DNA of 64,000 nt from Paragonimus westermani (taxonomy: Eukaryota > Platyhelminthes > Trematoda > Plagiorchiida > Troglotrematidae), in the NCBI GenBank assembly GCA_008508345.1, contig QNGE01003028.1:31789-95788 (forward strand), given 5' to 3'. Both the position numbers and the translations under genes were made by a program. This document shows positions 37,766 through 50,340 of the stretch, one piece after another. The stretch's first letter is position 1. Every line of letters begins with the position of its first letter. The notes below the pieces were generated by a model, which was not told the origin of the DNA, made no database searches, and worked only from the letters and a program-made list of their open reading frames with translations.

Positions 37766-40260
37766 TTATATCCCAAGCTGTTCCTCACACTCTTCTCTCT
37801 TTTCAGGGAAGCAAACGATGAGGCAGCCTGCACTGTTGAACGCTGTTGGGCTTGTCCAGTACCCGGCTTTGAAATTCAAGCGTATATAGACTGAACTTTC
37901 AAGTTGAGCATCGTATATGATATTTTTTAGGCTCGTGACTAGTCTGGTAGCCGAGAACTGGACACGCTGACCATGGAGTACGTCTTTATTCGGGCCAGCA
38001 TACACGGCCCGGATAGCGTACTCAAGCAGAGATCCCATGTAGACCTTGTATAACGTTTTAATCCCTTTCCTATCTGTGCGAGGAAAAGCACGCTCGATCA
38101 TGCTAGGAGCGGCGAATCTCTTTATCCTCATTTCGTTGGGTTACGCAGAGCATAATTCTGAGGACAGCCAGGTGCCCAGATGTGTCTACTGACGGATTTC
38201 CGTGATAACCACTGTGCCAGTTGCACTATGAACCACGAAAACTGCATGAGTCTCCACCCGAAGACATCTGTACATAATTGTCGTCCGTGGGTCAGTTGAA
38301 AGAACGTAGCGTGGACTCAGATGGTCCCGGGGAGTGCCAACGTGTGTCTGCGCTTTTCGCTTTATCTGCGTCGATAAATAATCCAAGAACCCGTTCTCAC
38401 ATCTCAAATGAGACATTGCTGCCCCAAATATTTTGGGTGCGCGGAAATCACCCAAAATATGCGTGAAATGAGGAAAGCGTTCAACTACTGTGAAGATTTC
38501 TAGGTTGCAAACAAGAGCGCCGTCATCCAGAGTGTTGTACAAAGTAGAACTGCATACAACCTCAACTGAGTGTGTACCTTGACCACGCAAAGCTAATCAC
38601 AGCCACAAAGCGCCATGCCTATCTGACGACTGAAAATTCTCGATGACCATGGGCGTTCGGATGCTCTGGTGAGGGAGGTTCACAAATCCTTTCTTCCTCC
38701 ATTGGGTAAAGTCGGCAAGGTACACGGATTGCTCACGAACGTTCTGCCTATTATAACTGATATCTGCTTAGAACCAAGTCTTGGTAAGGGCGAGGGCTTG
38801 AAGATTTGCATCGTGAGCAGACCGTCTGATTACTAGCAAATTAGCGATTGAGATCAGACAAGTCGTAAACTAATAAATAACTCCCTGATCGAATGTTTGG
38901 AAAGAGAGATAGAAGAGCGCAAGTGAAGGCATTGGAAGAGAGTGCAGGGCCCGAGGGAGGAGAAATGGGTGACCGACTCGCAATGATCGCCTTTCTCCGA
39001 CCGGCGGCAACGAACCTATTCTTCGGATTAGGCAAGCGACTTGCCACGACCTGGGCGTAAGTGCTCTCGTGGTGCGCGCGACCTATTTCTGATCTATCAC
39101 GATCAACACCCTGCATGCCATTTCCTTCTCCGGAACCTTGGAAAGGTCATTCGCCGTTTTTGACCACGAAAATCCTCTTGGGTGGTTGAGCGGTGAATAG
39201 TTTTGACCAGATCAAACATGGGTTTGTTCGGAGAACACGCTGGTAGAACTGGCCATGTGTGCACTGTTTGAAGTGCGAAAGAAAATCTTAGTGGGTAGAA
39301 GGTACTCCGTTACCAGCGTAATGCAGGTTGCAGATTCCGGTGGCGCAAATGGTAGTAGCTCGGTTTCTTTTCTCATATCTCCCCATGTCGAAATTTTGGG
39401 CCTTGTGGAAGGTGGGGTGTGAAGGACTCCAAAGCCAGAATTACCGGGAAAAGTGGCTGGTAAACCACTCAGCAGGGGAACGATGATTTTTGCCTTGACC
39501 TGAAGTTCAGGGCCCGCACTGGTTTTTGCCCTAGTTTTGATCACTTGGCAATGCTTATCTCGTTCTTGTGGGGAATAGTCAACTAAGGTACTGATCACGG
39601 TAGAGTGCGCGGATTTCAGTTGGAAGATTTATTCAAGCATAGTCGTGGTGTTTGGCTTGAGGGATAATATAACCATTGGGAAAAGTTAATTTTCAATGGC
39701 TCAGAGTTGCAGTCTGCTTGCGGTAAACATTTCCGTAATTTTTGAAGGTAGGGATTCACTGAACTTTTACCTGACCTGATCATTCGGGGACGGCATAGCA
39801 GGGAACTGTCTACGTAACATTTCGATTTTCTCGCGGGTTGCTTAGTCTTCAACATTGGCTGAAACCTCCTCTGTCTGAACCGTGGGGAGTACCGTTGCCT
39901 TTTCTACAGCATAAGGTCTGGAGAGAGCAACAGCAACGTGCTCATTGAGGAAGGCCAGTTCTTTTTTTGTCCAGGACAGCACGCTCAGTATCTTCCGTAG
40001 CCCTTTGAACACAGGACATTGGTATAGAATTTGCGACGATGTAATTTTCATAGAGACTTTCTGGAGAACTTCCTGTGGCTGCATTCAAAAATGTTGTCGC
40101 ATCGGTCACGCTGACGTGTGCGAAGTATGCTGAAGCATTGCTGCATCAGCTTGAATGAGACCCATTTTGCTAAAGGATGTGCACTGAGGGTTATTTCTGA
40201 CGCAGTTTGCGTCGGGTTGTTTTATTCTGCCATGTAACAAAGCGCTCACGCGCGAGGCAA
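37766..40260 (-). pseudogene. LINE-A relic with internal deletion, minus strand
   Basis: From right to left: ORF1 N-terminal part near 40084-39842 (LAFLNEHVAVALSRP matches LHSLNEYIALALPG), ORF1 middle and C-terminus to 38841 (STYAQVVASRL matches LTYAQAVMSRP), then endonuclease from 38590 (ILGDFRAPKI, ENGFLDYLST). The sequence then jumps at about 38290 straight to VVHSATGTVVITEI, which matches residues about 844-858 of ORF2, so about 500 codons of endonuclease end and reverse transcriptase are gone. The region after it (FPRTDRKGIKTLYKVYM, LLEYAIRAVYAG) continues to 37766, where the copy is cut off before its natural C-terminus. Confidence 0.75.
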
Positions 40261-40837
40261 ACCAGCCTGTAGGGGACATGTGCTGACTACTATTCCGATG
40301 CCATTTCAAAGGGTGAACTTTGTTATCAGATTTCCCTGCTATCAGAAACAGTTTTTTGTCAGGATTCATGAAAACGCTGAGGGTTCGAAATGTCATTATT
40401 AGGTCCGTACCCAAACACACATGTCAGAAGAGACTGGCAGAGTGTGTCAAAGCGCTTGAACTGTAGAAAACAGGGACTTTCCTGGCTTCTCTTCTCAGTG
40501 TTATCTGATGAACATGCTCCAAATATTTGGTAACCCCAACTAATACTCTCACATCCGCCCTAATGTTAATCTTTGGCAAACGCTTCACAAACACGTGTTG
40601 AACGGGAGAAACAAATCTCTACGGATTATTCCAGGTAGCACTGAGAAGTTTTCCCATTTGCACTGAATAGCGGTGCACTGCCTCCATACACCAACAATCT
40701 TGCATTACTTTCCGCGTGACATCCATATCGATTCAAGCCACCTTACACCACAATACAAAGCTTGCATACGCCGGTTTGCTCTCCTTTCTCTTTTTGCAGT
40801 TTTAGCAGTAATTATGGTATATTTCTCGCATATATCG
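40261..40837. other. Unrecognised sequence
   Basis: May include decayed 5' end of the LINE-A relic on the left (40261-40420). Otherwise nothing recognised. Confidence 0.4.
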
Positions 40838-40995
40838 TGCGAGCTTTCTGAGTAGCCTAGGTACAATACGCAACTATGAGTTTTGTAACTATTTCACACA
40901 TCATACCGCAGTGAGGCCAGTGAAATCTCCAGGCTGCTACATCGCTTTCCTCTAGAAGGGTACTGTGAGAACAACCCTTCGATCCTGATGAGAAT
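40838..40995. repeat. Direct repeat left of Gypsy-2, candidate LTR remnant
   Basis: Shares the blocks gagctttc, tagcctaggtaca, caactatgagttttgt, catcataccgca, ggccagtgaaa and ccaggctgctac with 45458-45615 in the same orientation. It would be part of the 3' LTR of the minus-strand element. Confidence 0.6.
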
Positions 40996-41479
40996 AAGTG
41001 GGGCCAACCACCCTTGGCTTGATCTGGTTGAAGGCTTACCGGGTGATATCCAATCAGCCTGCGATTGGTACGACAATCCCACGACGACGCAGGTGGAGCA
41101 GCACTAATGCCCATAGTTCCTTGCGAGATCCCCTTGAAGGTGCCAAAACAACCGTAAAAAGAAATGAATGTTCGAGGCGAGGCATCCACGGGACGTTCAA
41201 GCACGACATCCAATACGAGATCGAGGACGGTCGCGATCGATGATGCCACATACGCCATGCAAGCGTGTAATGAAACATGCGACAGAAAATAAAAACGAAA
41301 TTGTCTGAGTATTAATACAAAAATTAAGTGGCGTACTCAAAAAATTACACAGTGTATACGAGCATTCGAGAGAGTAAAATGGGCAGACGCGATTGATTCT
41401 GTTTTAAAAACGATTTTTTGCATTTTTGATAACAGTTTGCGATTTTTTATGACGAGAAAAAAGCGAGATTTGACAAACG

Positions 41480-42749
41480 CTAGTCCTCTATGAGGCGTTT
41501 TGGCCAGTGCATCCTACGACCCGAACGCGTTACGGCAGGTGCTGGAGTCATCGGCGAAGTCGTGATGTCTGTTGTGGACGATGCACTTGGATGAGGCCGT
41601 TCCGAGACGTTTCCAGCGCGAACAGGGGATGCGGAGGAGCATTGAAGGTTCCATCTGTCCTTTCGAAGTAGGCAATCAACAAACAATCTATGCTAACCGT
41701 ATCCCAAATACCCTGATGCTGGAGCACGTAGGAACGATCATTCCGTTAAAGTACTCTGAAAGGTTCTCCGTGAGGTCGCTCGAACGGGCGTTGTGAACCA
41801 TCCACGCGAACAAACACATGCGTGCAGTCGTGGAGGTCATTGGAGACAAACACCTTGCGGCTTTTTCTCGTGTGTTCGTGACACGGAGGTGGCGCTTGTT
41901 CGAAGCAAGCCGTTTAGCGTGAGAAGCATCATATCGAAGGGTGATGGATGGGAAGTAATCACTAAGAACACGCAGCGGTTGGCCGTTCAAGAGCTTGACG
42001 CTGGAAGCGTGACAATCGGCCTTAAGGGCGGCGCGGATACCAAGTAAAACCATTGGCAGGGCTTCTGTCCAACAGATTGTTGTGGTGGAAGCGTTCGACC
42101 GTACCATTTGCAGCCGAGTGGTATGCCGTAGGCCGCCTGCGATGACATCCGAGCGCGCTCAGTGTTTCCGCAAAAGAATCGCTCTCGAATTAAGGTTGGT
42201 CGTAACCGTGGCCTGGCAACCACGGGATGCTACCCAACGCTCAATGATTCGCGTGCCACCGTCTCAAAACGGACGTCGGTTATGGGGACGGCCTCTGGCT
42301 ACCGCGTGAAACGATCTACCATCGTCAATAGATATGTCATTCCATTGGAAGGTGGCAAAGGACCTGAAATGTCGATGTGGAGATGTGCACGTCGAGATGT
42401 AATCGAAAAAAATCCGGCCAATAGGGGCCGGCTCGTGGCGGTGAACCTTAGCTTGTTGACAAGCTAGGCAAGGTCGTGCCCACGTGCGAAGATCCTTTTG
42501 TACACCAGGCCAGACGTACCCATAAGAAATGAGCTTGGTCGTGACTCGCACGCCAGGATGGTCGATGTTCTGCATCGTGTCGAACACGCGTCCTCGGAAA
42601 AGAATTGGAACTACTGGACGTGGATTTCCAGTAAAGATATTGCAGAGTATAATGCCTGCGGACGCTTGCAAAGTTTGATCAGACAGACGTAGAACTGATT
42701 GCTGGCAGGAGGCACGGAAACAATTTCCAGAACGTTGTGCGTTGACCAT
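41480..42749 (-). pseudogene. Gypsy-2 integrase relic
   Basis: The frame from 42749 shows GIILCNIFTG, FRGRVFDTMQNIDHPG and CLACQQAKV: the zinc-binding N-terminal domain, with the first histidine changed (MQNI) and the CXXC kept. The catalytic core is broken by frame changes after 42400. A second piece, 42107-41688, contains ALPMVLLGIRAALKAD, as at the end of the core. The last piece, 41686-41480, ends PAVTRSGRRMHWPKRL, a typical C-terminus in this clade. No complete core can be read. Confidence 0.75.
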
Positions 42750-42755
42750 GGCGTT

Positions 42756-43967
42756 TCAGTCGATTAAGTCGTGACCAACTGGTGCCGACGCTCTGGATAA
42801 AGCGTCAACCATAACGTTATCGCTGCCAGAAACGTGACGTACATCAGACGTAAACTGGGATACTAGGTCCAAATGTCGAACTTGGAGGGGCGAATGTTTT
42901 TCAGACCTACTGCGGAAAACAAAAACCAACGGTTTATAGCCGGCGAAAATCACAACCTAGTTATCCTCGAAGACATTGGAAGTGACGTACAGCCGAGCGA
43001 ACTGCTAACAATTCACGACCGAACGTACTATACCTTGTTTCAGCCGGAAGTAAACGTCTGGAAAAGAAAGCGAGCGGTCTCCAGAGTCCATCGACGAACT
43101 GTTGAAGTACGGCGCAGTTTGCGGTGTCTGACGCGTCAACAACTATACTTATTTCCGCGGCTGTGTTGAATTGGTGCAACATAACGGCTGTGGCTAACGC
43201 ATCCTTGAATCTATCAAACGATTCGATGGCTGTCGCTGATAAATCTACTACTCCGTTGACACGACCACGGAGTAAATCGGTTGAAGGCTGCATAAGCTGA
43301 GTGCAGTGTGGAATAAATCTCCTATAGTAGTTGACCGTCCCGTTAAATCGGCGAATGGCAACGAGGGTGGTAGGACGGAGAAAATCGCAGATTACTCCTA
43401 CCTTATTGGTCAGCGGTCCAATACCGTGCTGGTAAACGTGGTGCCTAGAAAGTCTATTGCTGGTTGGCCGAAAACGCACTTTTTCGCGCTAATCGTTATG
43501 CAAAAGTCGCTAGTCTGTCGAAGGGCTGTCGCAGATGAATCTGGTGTTCTTCAGAAGCGCTTGCAAATACTGGGTCGTCGATGTGGTGGTGGACGAAATC
43601 CAACTTCGTGTGAGGTCGTCCATAAAACGTTGAAACGTTTGTGCGGCGTTTCGCAAACCAAACGGCATACGTAGAAATTCGAATAAACTGAATGGTGTGA
43701 TGACAGCTGTCTTGGCGACATTCTTGTCCGAAACCGGGATCTCGTGGTGTGCGCGCACCAGATCAATTTTTGAGAACACGCGGGTACCATGGAGGCTAGC
43801 CGTGATGTCTTGTAGATTGGGGCACCTGTCGAGTACTGTAGCGCTGTTGGGTGGACGATAATCTCCGCAAGAGAGTCAATCGCCCGGAGGTTTAGGGACC
43901 ACGTGGAGTGGGGAGACCCAAGGGCTACTGGACGGGCGGATGATTTCGAGCTCAAGCATGTGTTCAA
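42756..43967 (-). pseudogene. Gypsy-2 reverse transcriptase and RNase H relic
   Basis: From 43779 the frame reads MFSKIDLVRAHHEIPV and FEFLRMPFGLRNAAQTFQRF, the A and B blocks of a Gypsy reverse transcriptase. A frameshift separates this from the active site, which reads HIDD instead of YLDD near 43585. The thumb follows (RFNGTVNYYRRFIPH near 43365), then RNase H (ISIVVDASDTANCAVLQQF near 43150, RPLAFFSRRLLPAETRYSTF near 43060) and its end near 42830 (SDNVMVDALSR). Frames change at least three times, so the enzyme is not made. Confidence 0.8.
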
Positions 43968-44125
43968 ACTCAGTGCGGGCTATTTTAAACATGTCTGGTG
44001 TTAACCTGCGAGCATTGGCGGGTACCGGCGTGCCTGTTGTGTCTATGGGATGCCTCGTGCAACCTCTGACGGCAGGCAGAGTTGAAAAATGTCAAAAAAC
44101 AGTTGGATACTTATCGATCAGAAAA

Positions 44126-45110
44126 CTAAAGGAGTTCAGTTACGTACAGCTGTGATATATGGAACCGATCGATACCCTGTCGGTGAAAACCCCGGTAACC
44201 GTAAGCTTTGTCGTTCGGTCGGTTAGACGGTGTTGTCTGGAACTTATCAAAAGGTGGAAGTGCTGGAGGAGGTCGATGAACGTCGGCGACCTTGAAGATC
44301 CAGCGGAGAGGCCTACGGAGACCTAAATTAAATGTGCGAGAGCGTTGACCAAACACTTTTCTAGTGCCTTTGTTGGCCGTGCAAAGATTCGAAATGGATG
44401 ACCTGTTTGAGTCATGGGCCTTAGTTGGGATCACGCTGACCTCGGCGCCTGGGTCGATAACATAGCGGGTCTCCGACGCGTGACCTTTTAAAAAGAACAG
44501 ATGACCAGGCGGGCAAGTTACGTCGTTGGCAGTGTGGATTTGGCTGCCCTGTTTGCTGACTGGACCAAAGGTACAAGGCCGTCGGCATCGTCGGGCTTTC
44601 TTATCAAATTGCGGGTGGTACCAGCAGTGATCCGGATTAGCGTTCTGTGGTGACTGGCGAGAATCGCGCCACCCTGAGTGGTTACTCTGTTGTCGAGTGG
44701 GGGTAGTCGGGCATGACCTCGGACGCTGCGTCGTTGAGTCCCGAATTTGTTTAGTTCGGCTGGCAACTTGAACATGGTTTACGGTCACCAAACTCGGGCG
44801 CACTCAGAAGCTGAGAAATACGCTGGCAATCGGATAAGCCAACGCGCTTAATTACGGCCGATTTGAGTTGATGTTAGGGCTTCGCGAAGTCCGATAACTC
44901 CAGACTACCGTCCACATCTTCAATAACACGAGGCGGCAGTGCCGCGAATACGTGATGAAAACGCGTTAGCTTTGAACTGATTTGTCGTAGCGCAAATGTG
45001 GCTTCTAACTGGGCAAACCACGATTTAGGATTATTTGCTCTAAGGAGCGCAAACGGCACGGCTAATACACTGACCGAATCGTCTGATAAAACGTGGGAGT
45101 GAGCCTTCAT
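44126..45110 (-). pseudogene. Gypsy-2 gag and protease relic
   Basis: Gag begins at 45110 (MKAHSHVLSDDSV) and includes NPKSWFAQLEATFALRQIS, close to the plus-strand copy at 33.3 kb. The central gag is missing or shortened. The open frame from 44803 has the zinc finger, CWYH then RRC and RRPC (C-X2-H-X9-C-X3-C), followed by the protease segment YVIDPGAEVSVIP, where the catalytic DTGA is changed to DPGA. The 225-codon frame is the longest intact stretch of this copy. Confidence 0.75.
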
Positions 45111-45230
45111 TATAGCGAGATGGATAATAAATGGGATTTTTTTAAATGGGTGTGTAGAATATATATTTTGAAAAATGGTAACTTACAGTTATACAAAAGA
45201 TATACTTGTTTTTTATATTGAAAAATTATT

Positions 45231-45245
45231 TGAACGGGCTCACCA
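45231..45245 (-). promoter_or_regulatory. Putative primer binding site of Gypsy-2, minus copy
   Basis: On the minus strand a TGGTGAGCCCGTTCA stretch follows GCACCATAT, in the same arrangement as at 33224-33246. It lies about 120 bp upstream of the gag start. Confidence 0.5.
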
Positions 45246-45457
45246 ATATGGTGCCCGTCGGACTGAGTTGCTTTTTCCCCATGTATGCAATCATCAGACG
45301 CGAAAAGCAAAAGGCCGTTGAGGAAATTGAATTAGCTAGAGAGGCTAGAGACTGGCCGTCGAGGAGCGAGTAGACCGGAAGAATGTGACGCGCGTGTCTT
45401 TCGGGTTCGCACCACAGTCACATAATATGCATACAAACAATCGGACAGCATAAATCA

Positions 45458-45615
45458 TACGAGCTTTCGTAATAGCCTAGGTACAGTATGCAACTATGAG
45501 TTTTGTGACTGTTTTACACATCATACCGCAGGCAGGCCAGTGAAACTTCCAGGCTGCTACAGCACCTCCGAGTGCGCTGCATCAGTCCAGGACAACTTGT
45601 GCAACACCCTTCCTC
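45458..45615. repeat. Direct repeat right of Gypsy-2, candidate LTR remnant
   Basis: Partner of 40838-40995; it would lie in the 5' LTR of the minus-strand element. Similarity fades beyond about 45615. Confidence 0.6.
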
Positions 45616-47186
45616 CCTGTACACTGGTAATTTTAAATACTGTTGTGGTAACCATGAGCACACTTGAACACCTTCCGTAATTTCCTCGAACCTGACAGCT
45701 TTTCGGTTGTACCTGCTCATTTTTACTGTTACTGATGTCCTAGCTAAGTGGGGTCGTGTTCAGTCAGGCTGCCGGCTCTTGATCCTTACGGATTTACATA
45801 ACGTGGTGTCTGTCGTCTTTGCCAATATGTAGTTGGTTAAGTTATTGATGATCCTGGTGGCAGAAATTCAGCTCATTTTTCCACTGCACACCTTCAGGAT
45901 CGGTTGGCAATCCGAATCATGGGTTGCCTCACTTATATGTATTACTCTCGCAGACTGGCACTGTGAACAGTTGGATTAGTAGATCGCACCAGACCATGCC
46001 TGCACGGTTACAAATCAGTTTTGTATTATGTGCTGGTCCTTCGGGAACTGAGTATTTGGTGCGAGTATTGATGTCATTCACACAGAGCGGGGGTTGCATG
46101 CACCGTATCTGACAATCAGTTTGTAAGCAGACTGGTCATTGAGGTAGGAAAACATATTATTTTGTTAAATATTGAGGAATTATGCCCTCACAGGAAAGTA
46201 TATTACTGAATCTGACCTCGAATAGTCTGAGGTTGATCTCTAAACGCGTCTTTTCTGCCTCTTCTACCAGTGTGGCCCCTCCAGCTCACCTCTTCACGGG
46301 GAGGCGGGCTTGGACATATAAATAGAAGTGTCTATGGTTCCGCCTGATTTTGCTTACTAGAATGTTCACATATATCACCGTATCCAAAGTACTGCAGGGG
46401 ATTCTAGTTGCGAGCAATAGAAACTGAACTGAAGATAGCAAATTTCACCTCCCCAAGTGCTTCTAAATTGCACGAATGGGATCGTCGAATTTGGTGTTGG
46501 TCAGTGGGAAATGGTTTCACAATTTCAAATTACTGAATGTTCGCATAGTAGAGCACGTAAACATCATAATTCCTAAGTGGTGACCATGACTGCCTTGGCT
46601 ATCTCGCTGCATGAAGTATAGCAAACAATAGCAATACCAGGTTGGCAGGAGCAGTGAATATTCGTCGTCCGTTTCACAGGTTTGAGCCGAAGTCCTGGTG
46701 TTACTCGTTATCTGTGTTCGATGTGACATTACACACAAGTGTGGTAGTAAGGTCCTGGAGGTAAGTTACCAGACTTTCCAGCTCCACATGTGGTAGTATG
46801 TAAGCAGTCAGTAATTGCTGGCCAATAAGCCCCATTAGTACCTTCAAAAAACCACTGACCTGTACCATATGGTAGAGCCCACAGAGTCCGTTGTGTACAG
46901 CGAGTGTCTTGGACATCTCGGCTTGGCATTCCAAGAATTGGATCCTGTTTTACCAACCGAATGATGTGCCCAGATGGTACTACACGGAATTCGTACAGCG
47001 CAGAGGCAAGTAAGGTGGGCTGTCTTAACTTTCATGAGGCATTCAATCCTTTAGTCACAATCCGTTAGGTTGAAGCGGTAACGTCCGATTAATATGTGGG
47101 CAGACCCAGTCGTTCCTATATGAAGGTTCTTGTGCAGCGAGACTGCTAGGATTACCGCATGATGAGGATGCTGTATCAAATGGCGT
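45616..47186. other. Unrecognised sequence
   Basis: No motif recognised. It may hold the outer part of the Gypsy-2 LTR in its first 100-200 bp. Confidence 0.4.
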
Positions 47187-47800
47187 GCCCTAATGATCTA
47201 TCCTTATTATTCCACTAATCCTCTATCCCATAAACAATTTGCCCAATAATGTGTCATACCATGTATGTAGACGATAGCGAACTGGAGGTGAGCGTTTGTC
47301 ACTCGGAGAACTTGGAAAACATCCTAAATGTGTTTAACTGGACGCTCAAGGAAAACTGAAAAGCAAACGTCCAACAAAGTGACATATTGAGTGGCACTGT
47401 GCAGTTCATCCGGTGGTTGCACCAGGACAGAGAAACCGAGTACAAAACAGCAGACCGGGGACTTAGGTTTCCAAAGCTTCCACCCCATCCATCCAGTGTG
47501 CCACCACTGGGACTGGAACACGGTGAGCGCATTACAGAATGAAACCCGCGATCGCTGCCTCACACATATCTGTTTTCCCAGTTGTATGTGGCGCAAATTC
47601 GTTCTTACTTGAAATGGAATGCCTCAGATTGAACAACGTTCATCATAAACGGCATTGCTGCCTTCAAAAATACACGGAAGCTCGCCGAGCGCATGGCGCG
47701 GGCATGAAATGTCTAAGTAGCGAAGACAGTATGGGAGCTTTGAAGTTAAGTTCCTTCAGACGAAGACGGAGTGAATAGGGAACATGATGAGGTGTAACAG
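47187..47800 (+). pseudogene. CR1/Jockey-like reverse transcriptase relic
   Basis: Across changing frames the plus strand reads INNLPNNVSYH and, one frame over, MYVDDSELEVSV: the block before the active site and a YVDD box. Then follow LFSQLYVAQIRSYLKWNAS near 47575 and ALKLSSFRRRR near 47735, which sit where other CR1-like elements here have LLYSAIVRPHLEYC and LNLFSLERRR. It is not close to LINE-A or LINE-B, so it may be a third family. Strongly decayed. Confidence 0.55.
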
Positions 47801-49499
47801 ATTACTGCGCCAGTCAACTCGTCCCAAGGCCTTTTTGCTCGTGGTGCGTCCAGGCCAAGTGTTGAAAAACGGTATATTTAGAGGCAGGAAAACAATGTGA
47901 AGTTTGACTGAACGTTTTACAAGCCGGGTAGTTAATTCATGGGTTCAAAGATTACGGAGGCCTCAAGCACAGACGTGTTGAAGCGGGAACTAAAGATATT
48001 TTGGAATGACGTGTTTTTTTATTTCGCACGGGTTCGAAGTGTGGCTGCAGTTTTTTAATCTGGGGGTTAGTGTTACTCATGTGTTCTTTCTTGATTTTAT
48101 CCTCAGATCACGGCTCAAACGGGTGAAACTAACGGAAAGCGCAGTCTGTTCACTCTTCGGAACACATAATTCAAGTTTCAAGACAGTCGGTGGAGTAGGC
48201 CTTTATTCAATATTTGGTTTCAATTCGAAAATTAAACCACTCAGGACTCACCGAGGGGCAGTGATCAGGGAGTTACGCAATTTACTTTAATCGGTTGAAT
48301 AGGCTCAGTAGTAGGCTAAATGACGCATACTTACTTGGCAGTCTGAGTGACGTGAATCATCCGTAATGTGACCGATGCAACCGTCGTCCGCAACGCAGAA
48401 GCCTGTTGGTAGATGCATATTTTCAATCCGAAATCCACGAACTGTGTTGCGGAAGGACCAACACAAACACGGTTGGCAAATCACAGTTTCTCCCAAATCT
48501 CGGGATGGTCAAGGTAAGAGGGAAAACCGTCAGGACCAGGACAATTCCCAAAAAGACAACACCTCATAATTGCTGCCGCCACATGTTTCCAGATGGCAGT
48601 GGGCTCAAAGAGTCGTGAGCGAAATCTGTCACGTGCAGAGTTCAGAATGGAAATATGCCAAATGCGCCGAACTTGTACGTTTACTAATACAAGGGTATGG
48701 GTTAGGGATTTCCACTGATTTCTTTCTTGCCCAGACCTGCTCACGTCGGTTAATTGGCGCTCACTAAAGTAGACCTTATTTAACCTCAGCACCTATTCCA
48801 CGACGAAGCGGTTACTCGCATTAGTGCTTTTCTGATGATACCCATTGTGATCAACAATAAAAAGAGAAAATGTTTCGCTTCCGTAGATAATCACTATAGT
48901 TACCACAAAAACAGGGAGTTCAAGTTTACACTGTCATCAGAGTGTATCTGGCTTACAGCTTTCGTTGACATACACGCGCTTATCTTCCTACTGGAATGGC
49001 ACAAGTCTGGCGCAAATAGAATGGCTAACATGACAGTATCCCAGGAGCCTTGCCTTCAGATACGAATAACCCTCCAAATAAGGCAATCATTAAAGTAGAT
49101 ACAAGGGGATAGGAGACAAGAGTGAAAACTCGACCACCTCATATCTGTCAAAAAAGCAGGAAGTCAGGAAGCCAGTCTGAGCAAATCTCTCGCAGCAGGC
49201 CAATAAAAGATGATGGCTAACATTCACCAAGCACTCTTTTGAAATATGATCCTCTGTCTGATAAGTTAGCACTCACTGAAGCATATTCCAGCGACCGTCT
49301 ACCCTACAAGCGAACGAGTTTTTCTTGGTCAACTCAGCAAGTTCAATGTCTCTGACGTCGAATGGTTACCATGTGGATAGGAATCGGTGCATTGTTTGCA
49401 CCCAGTTTCCCTCCAGTTCTAAAGTATCTCCAAGGAGTTTGCAGATTTCTTTTAATCCTCAACACCCTTTGATGGTTAAAAACGTATAAAAATCCAGGT
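47801..49499. other. Unrecognised sequence
   Basis: No motif recognised on either strand. Open frames reach 103 codons (48481-48792 minus) without known domains. Confidence 0.4.
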
Positions 49500-50335
49500 G
49501 CTCCTCTCCTAATAGTGCTCCTGCTGTTCAGTTACAGCACATCCGTAAGAGCTCGGATCTCGGAGACACCACCCAGTTTGTAGGTTAACACCTTTTTTTA
49601 GTTCGCGGATACAGGCTGGCACGATCCATGCTAGTCGCCGCTTTCCAAAAAGAGAGCTTGATTTTCGAGGCACCGCGCGATCGTCATAAATTTCGGAGCG
49701 GTGCTCATCAGTCACGGGATGAAAACCAGCGACTAGCATGGTAAGTATGCACCGAATGCTTTGGAAGACGAGTATGCCCTTCCGCGCGGAAGTATAACGA
49801 ATCCAGTAAGCGTGCTGAGGCAGTGGCCCGGTATACATACGCAAAACATGCAACGTCTTCCCCTGTATCCGTTCTACGGTTCCAAATGCAGCAAATCACT
49901 TTTCTCGGCCATCCTATGATGGTGGGTGAAGGATAGGCCAAAAGAAATTGGTAAACCTGAGTGCCTCTTCAGAAAGATGAGTGTGGATTCTATCGCGCTG
50001 TATGCACTCTGTCACCTGCCAGGTGACCACAGCCGTCTTAGCAGCACTTGACCACGTTAAGATCGTGTCACATTAGGATCGTCGGCTTCCCATATTTTTG
50101 GAGAAATTTTAAGCGGAAAGCACCGTCGGACTTGGTACCTTGAAGTTCACCGGTATAAATAAGGAACAACAACATATGAAACGGTAATCCTTAGAGAATT
50201 TATGCTGAATCAAGGGAAGAAGATGCAACGACCGACCCGACCATCATTTTCAAGATTATTCCGCTAACAAAGTAGGCGATCCAGCCAAAACCGTCCCTTC
50301 GGTTGTCGCAATTTTCCAGTCCAAGCTTTAAAAGG
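49500..50335 (-). pseudogene. CR1-like LINE reverse transcriptase relic, minus strand
   Basis: The plus strand at 50080-50335 aligns loosely with the antisense of LINE-A at 28360-28560: the segment around the YADD active site, with shared blocks such as gaggaacaac and gcgatccagc. Further left the minus frame reads MLVAGFHPVTDEHRSEI near 49730, matching MVAGLSNVTYESRLEI of LINE-A. The copy is old and full of frame changes. The call depends on these two anchors. Confidence 0.5.
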
Positions 50336-50340
50336 CAGCG

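Larger units (their letters stand above)
40838..45615 (-). mobile_element. Gypsy-2 (CsRn1-like) element, decayed full-length copy, minus strand
   Basis: Reading on the minus strand, gag, protease, reverse transcriptase, RNase H and integrase follow in the Ty3/Gypsy order from 45110 to 41480, about 3.6 kb, with many frameshifts and stops. The gag zinc finger is of C-X2-H-X9-C-X3-C type, characteristic of the CsRn1 clade of flatworm elements. A TGGTG primer-binding-like site lies at 45245-45231. Two 158 bp direct repeats (40838-40995 and 45458-45615) flank the coding part and may be LTR remnants, though their flanks do not align well. Confidence 0.8.

Noticed and set aside
49680..49712. CTGATGAG...CGAAAT on the minus strand, resembling a hammerhead core
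   Set aside because: It lies in the reading frame of a LINE relic (VTDEHRSEI), stem II does not pair properly after the core A, and no stem III hairpin follows.
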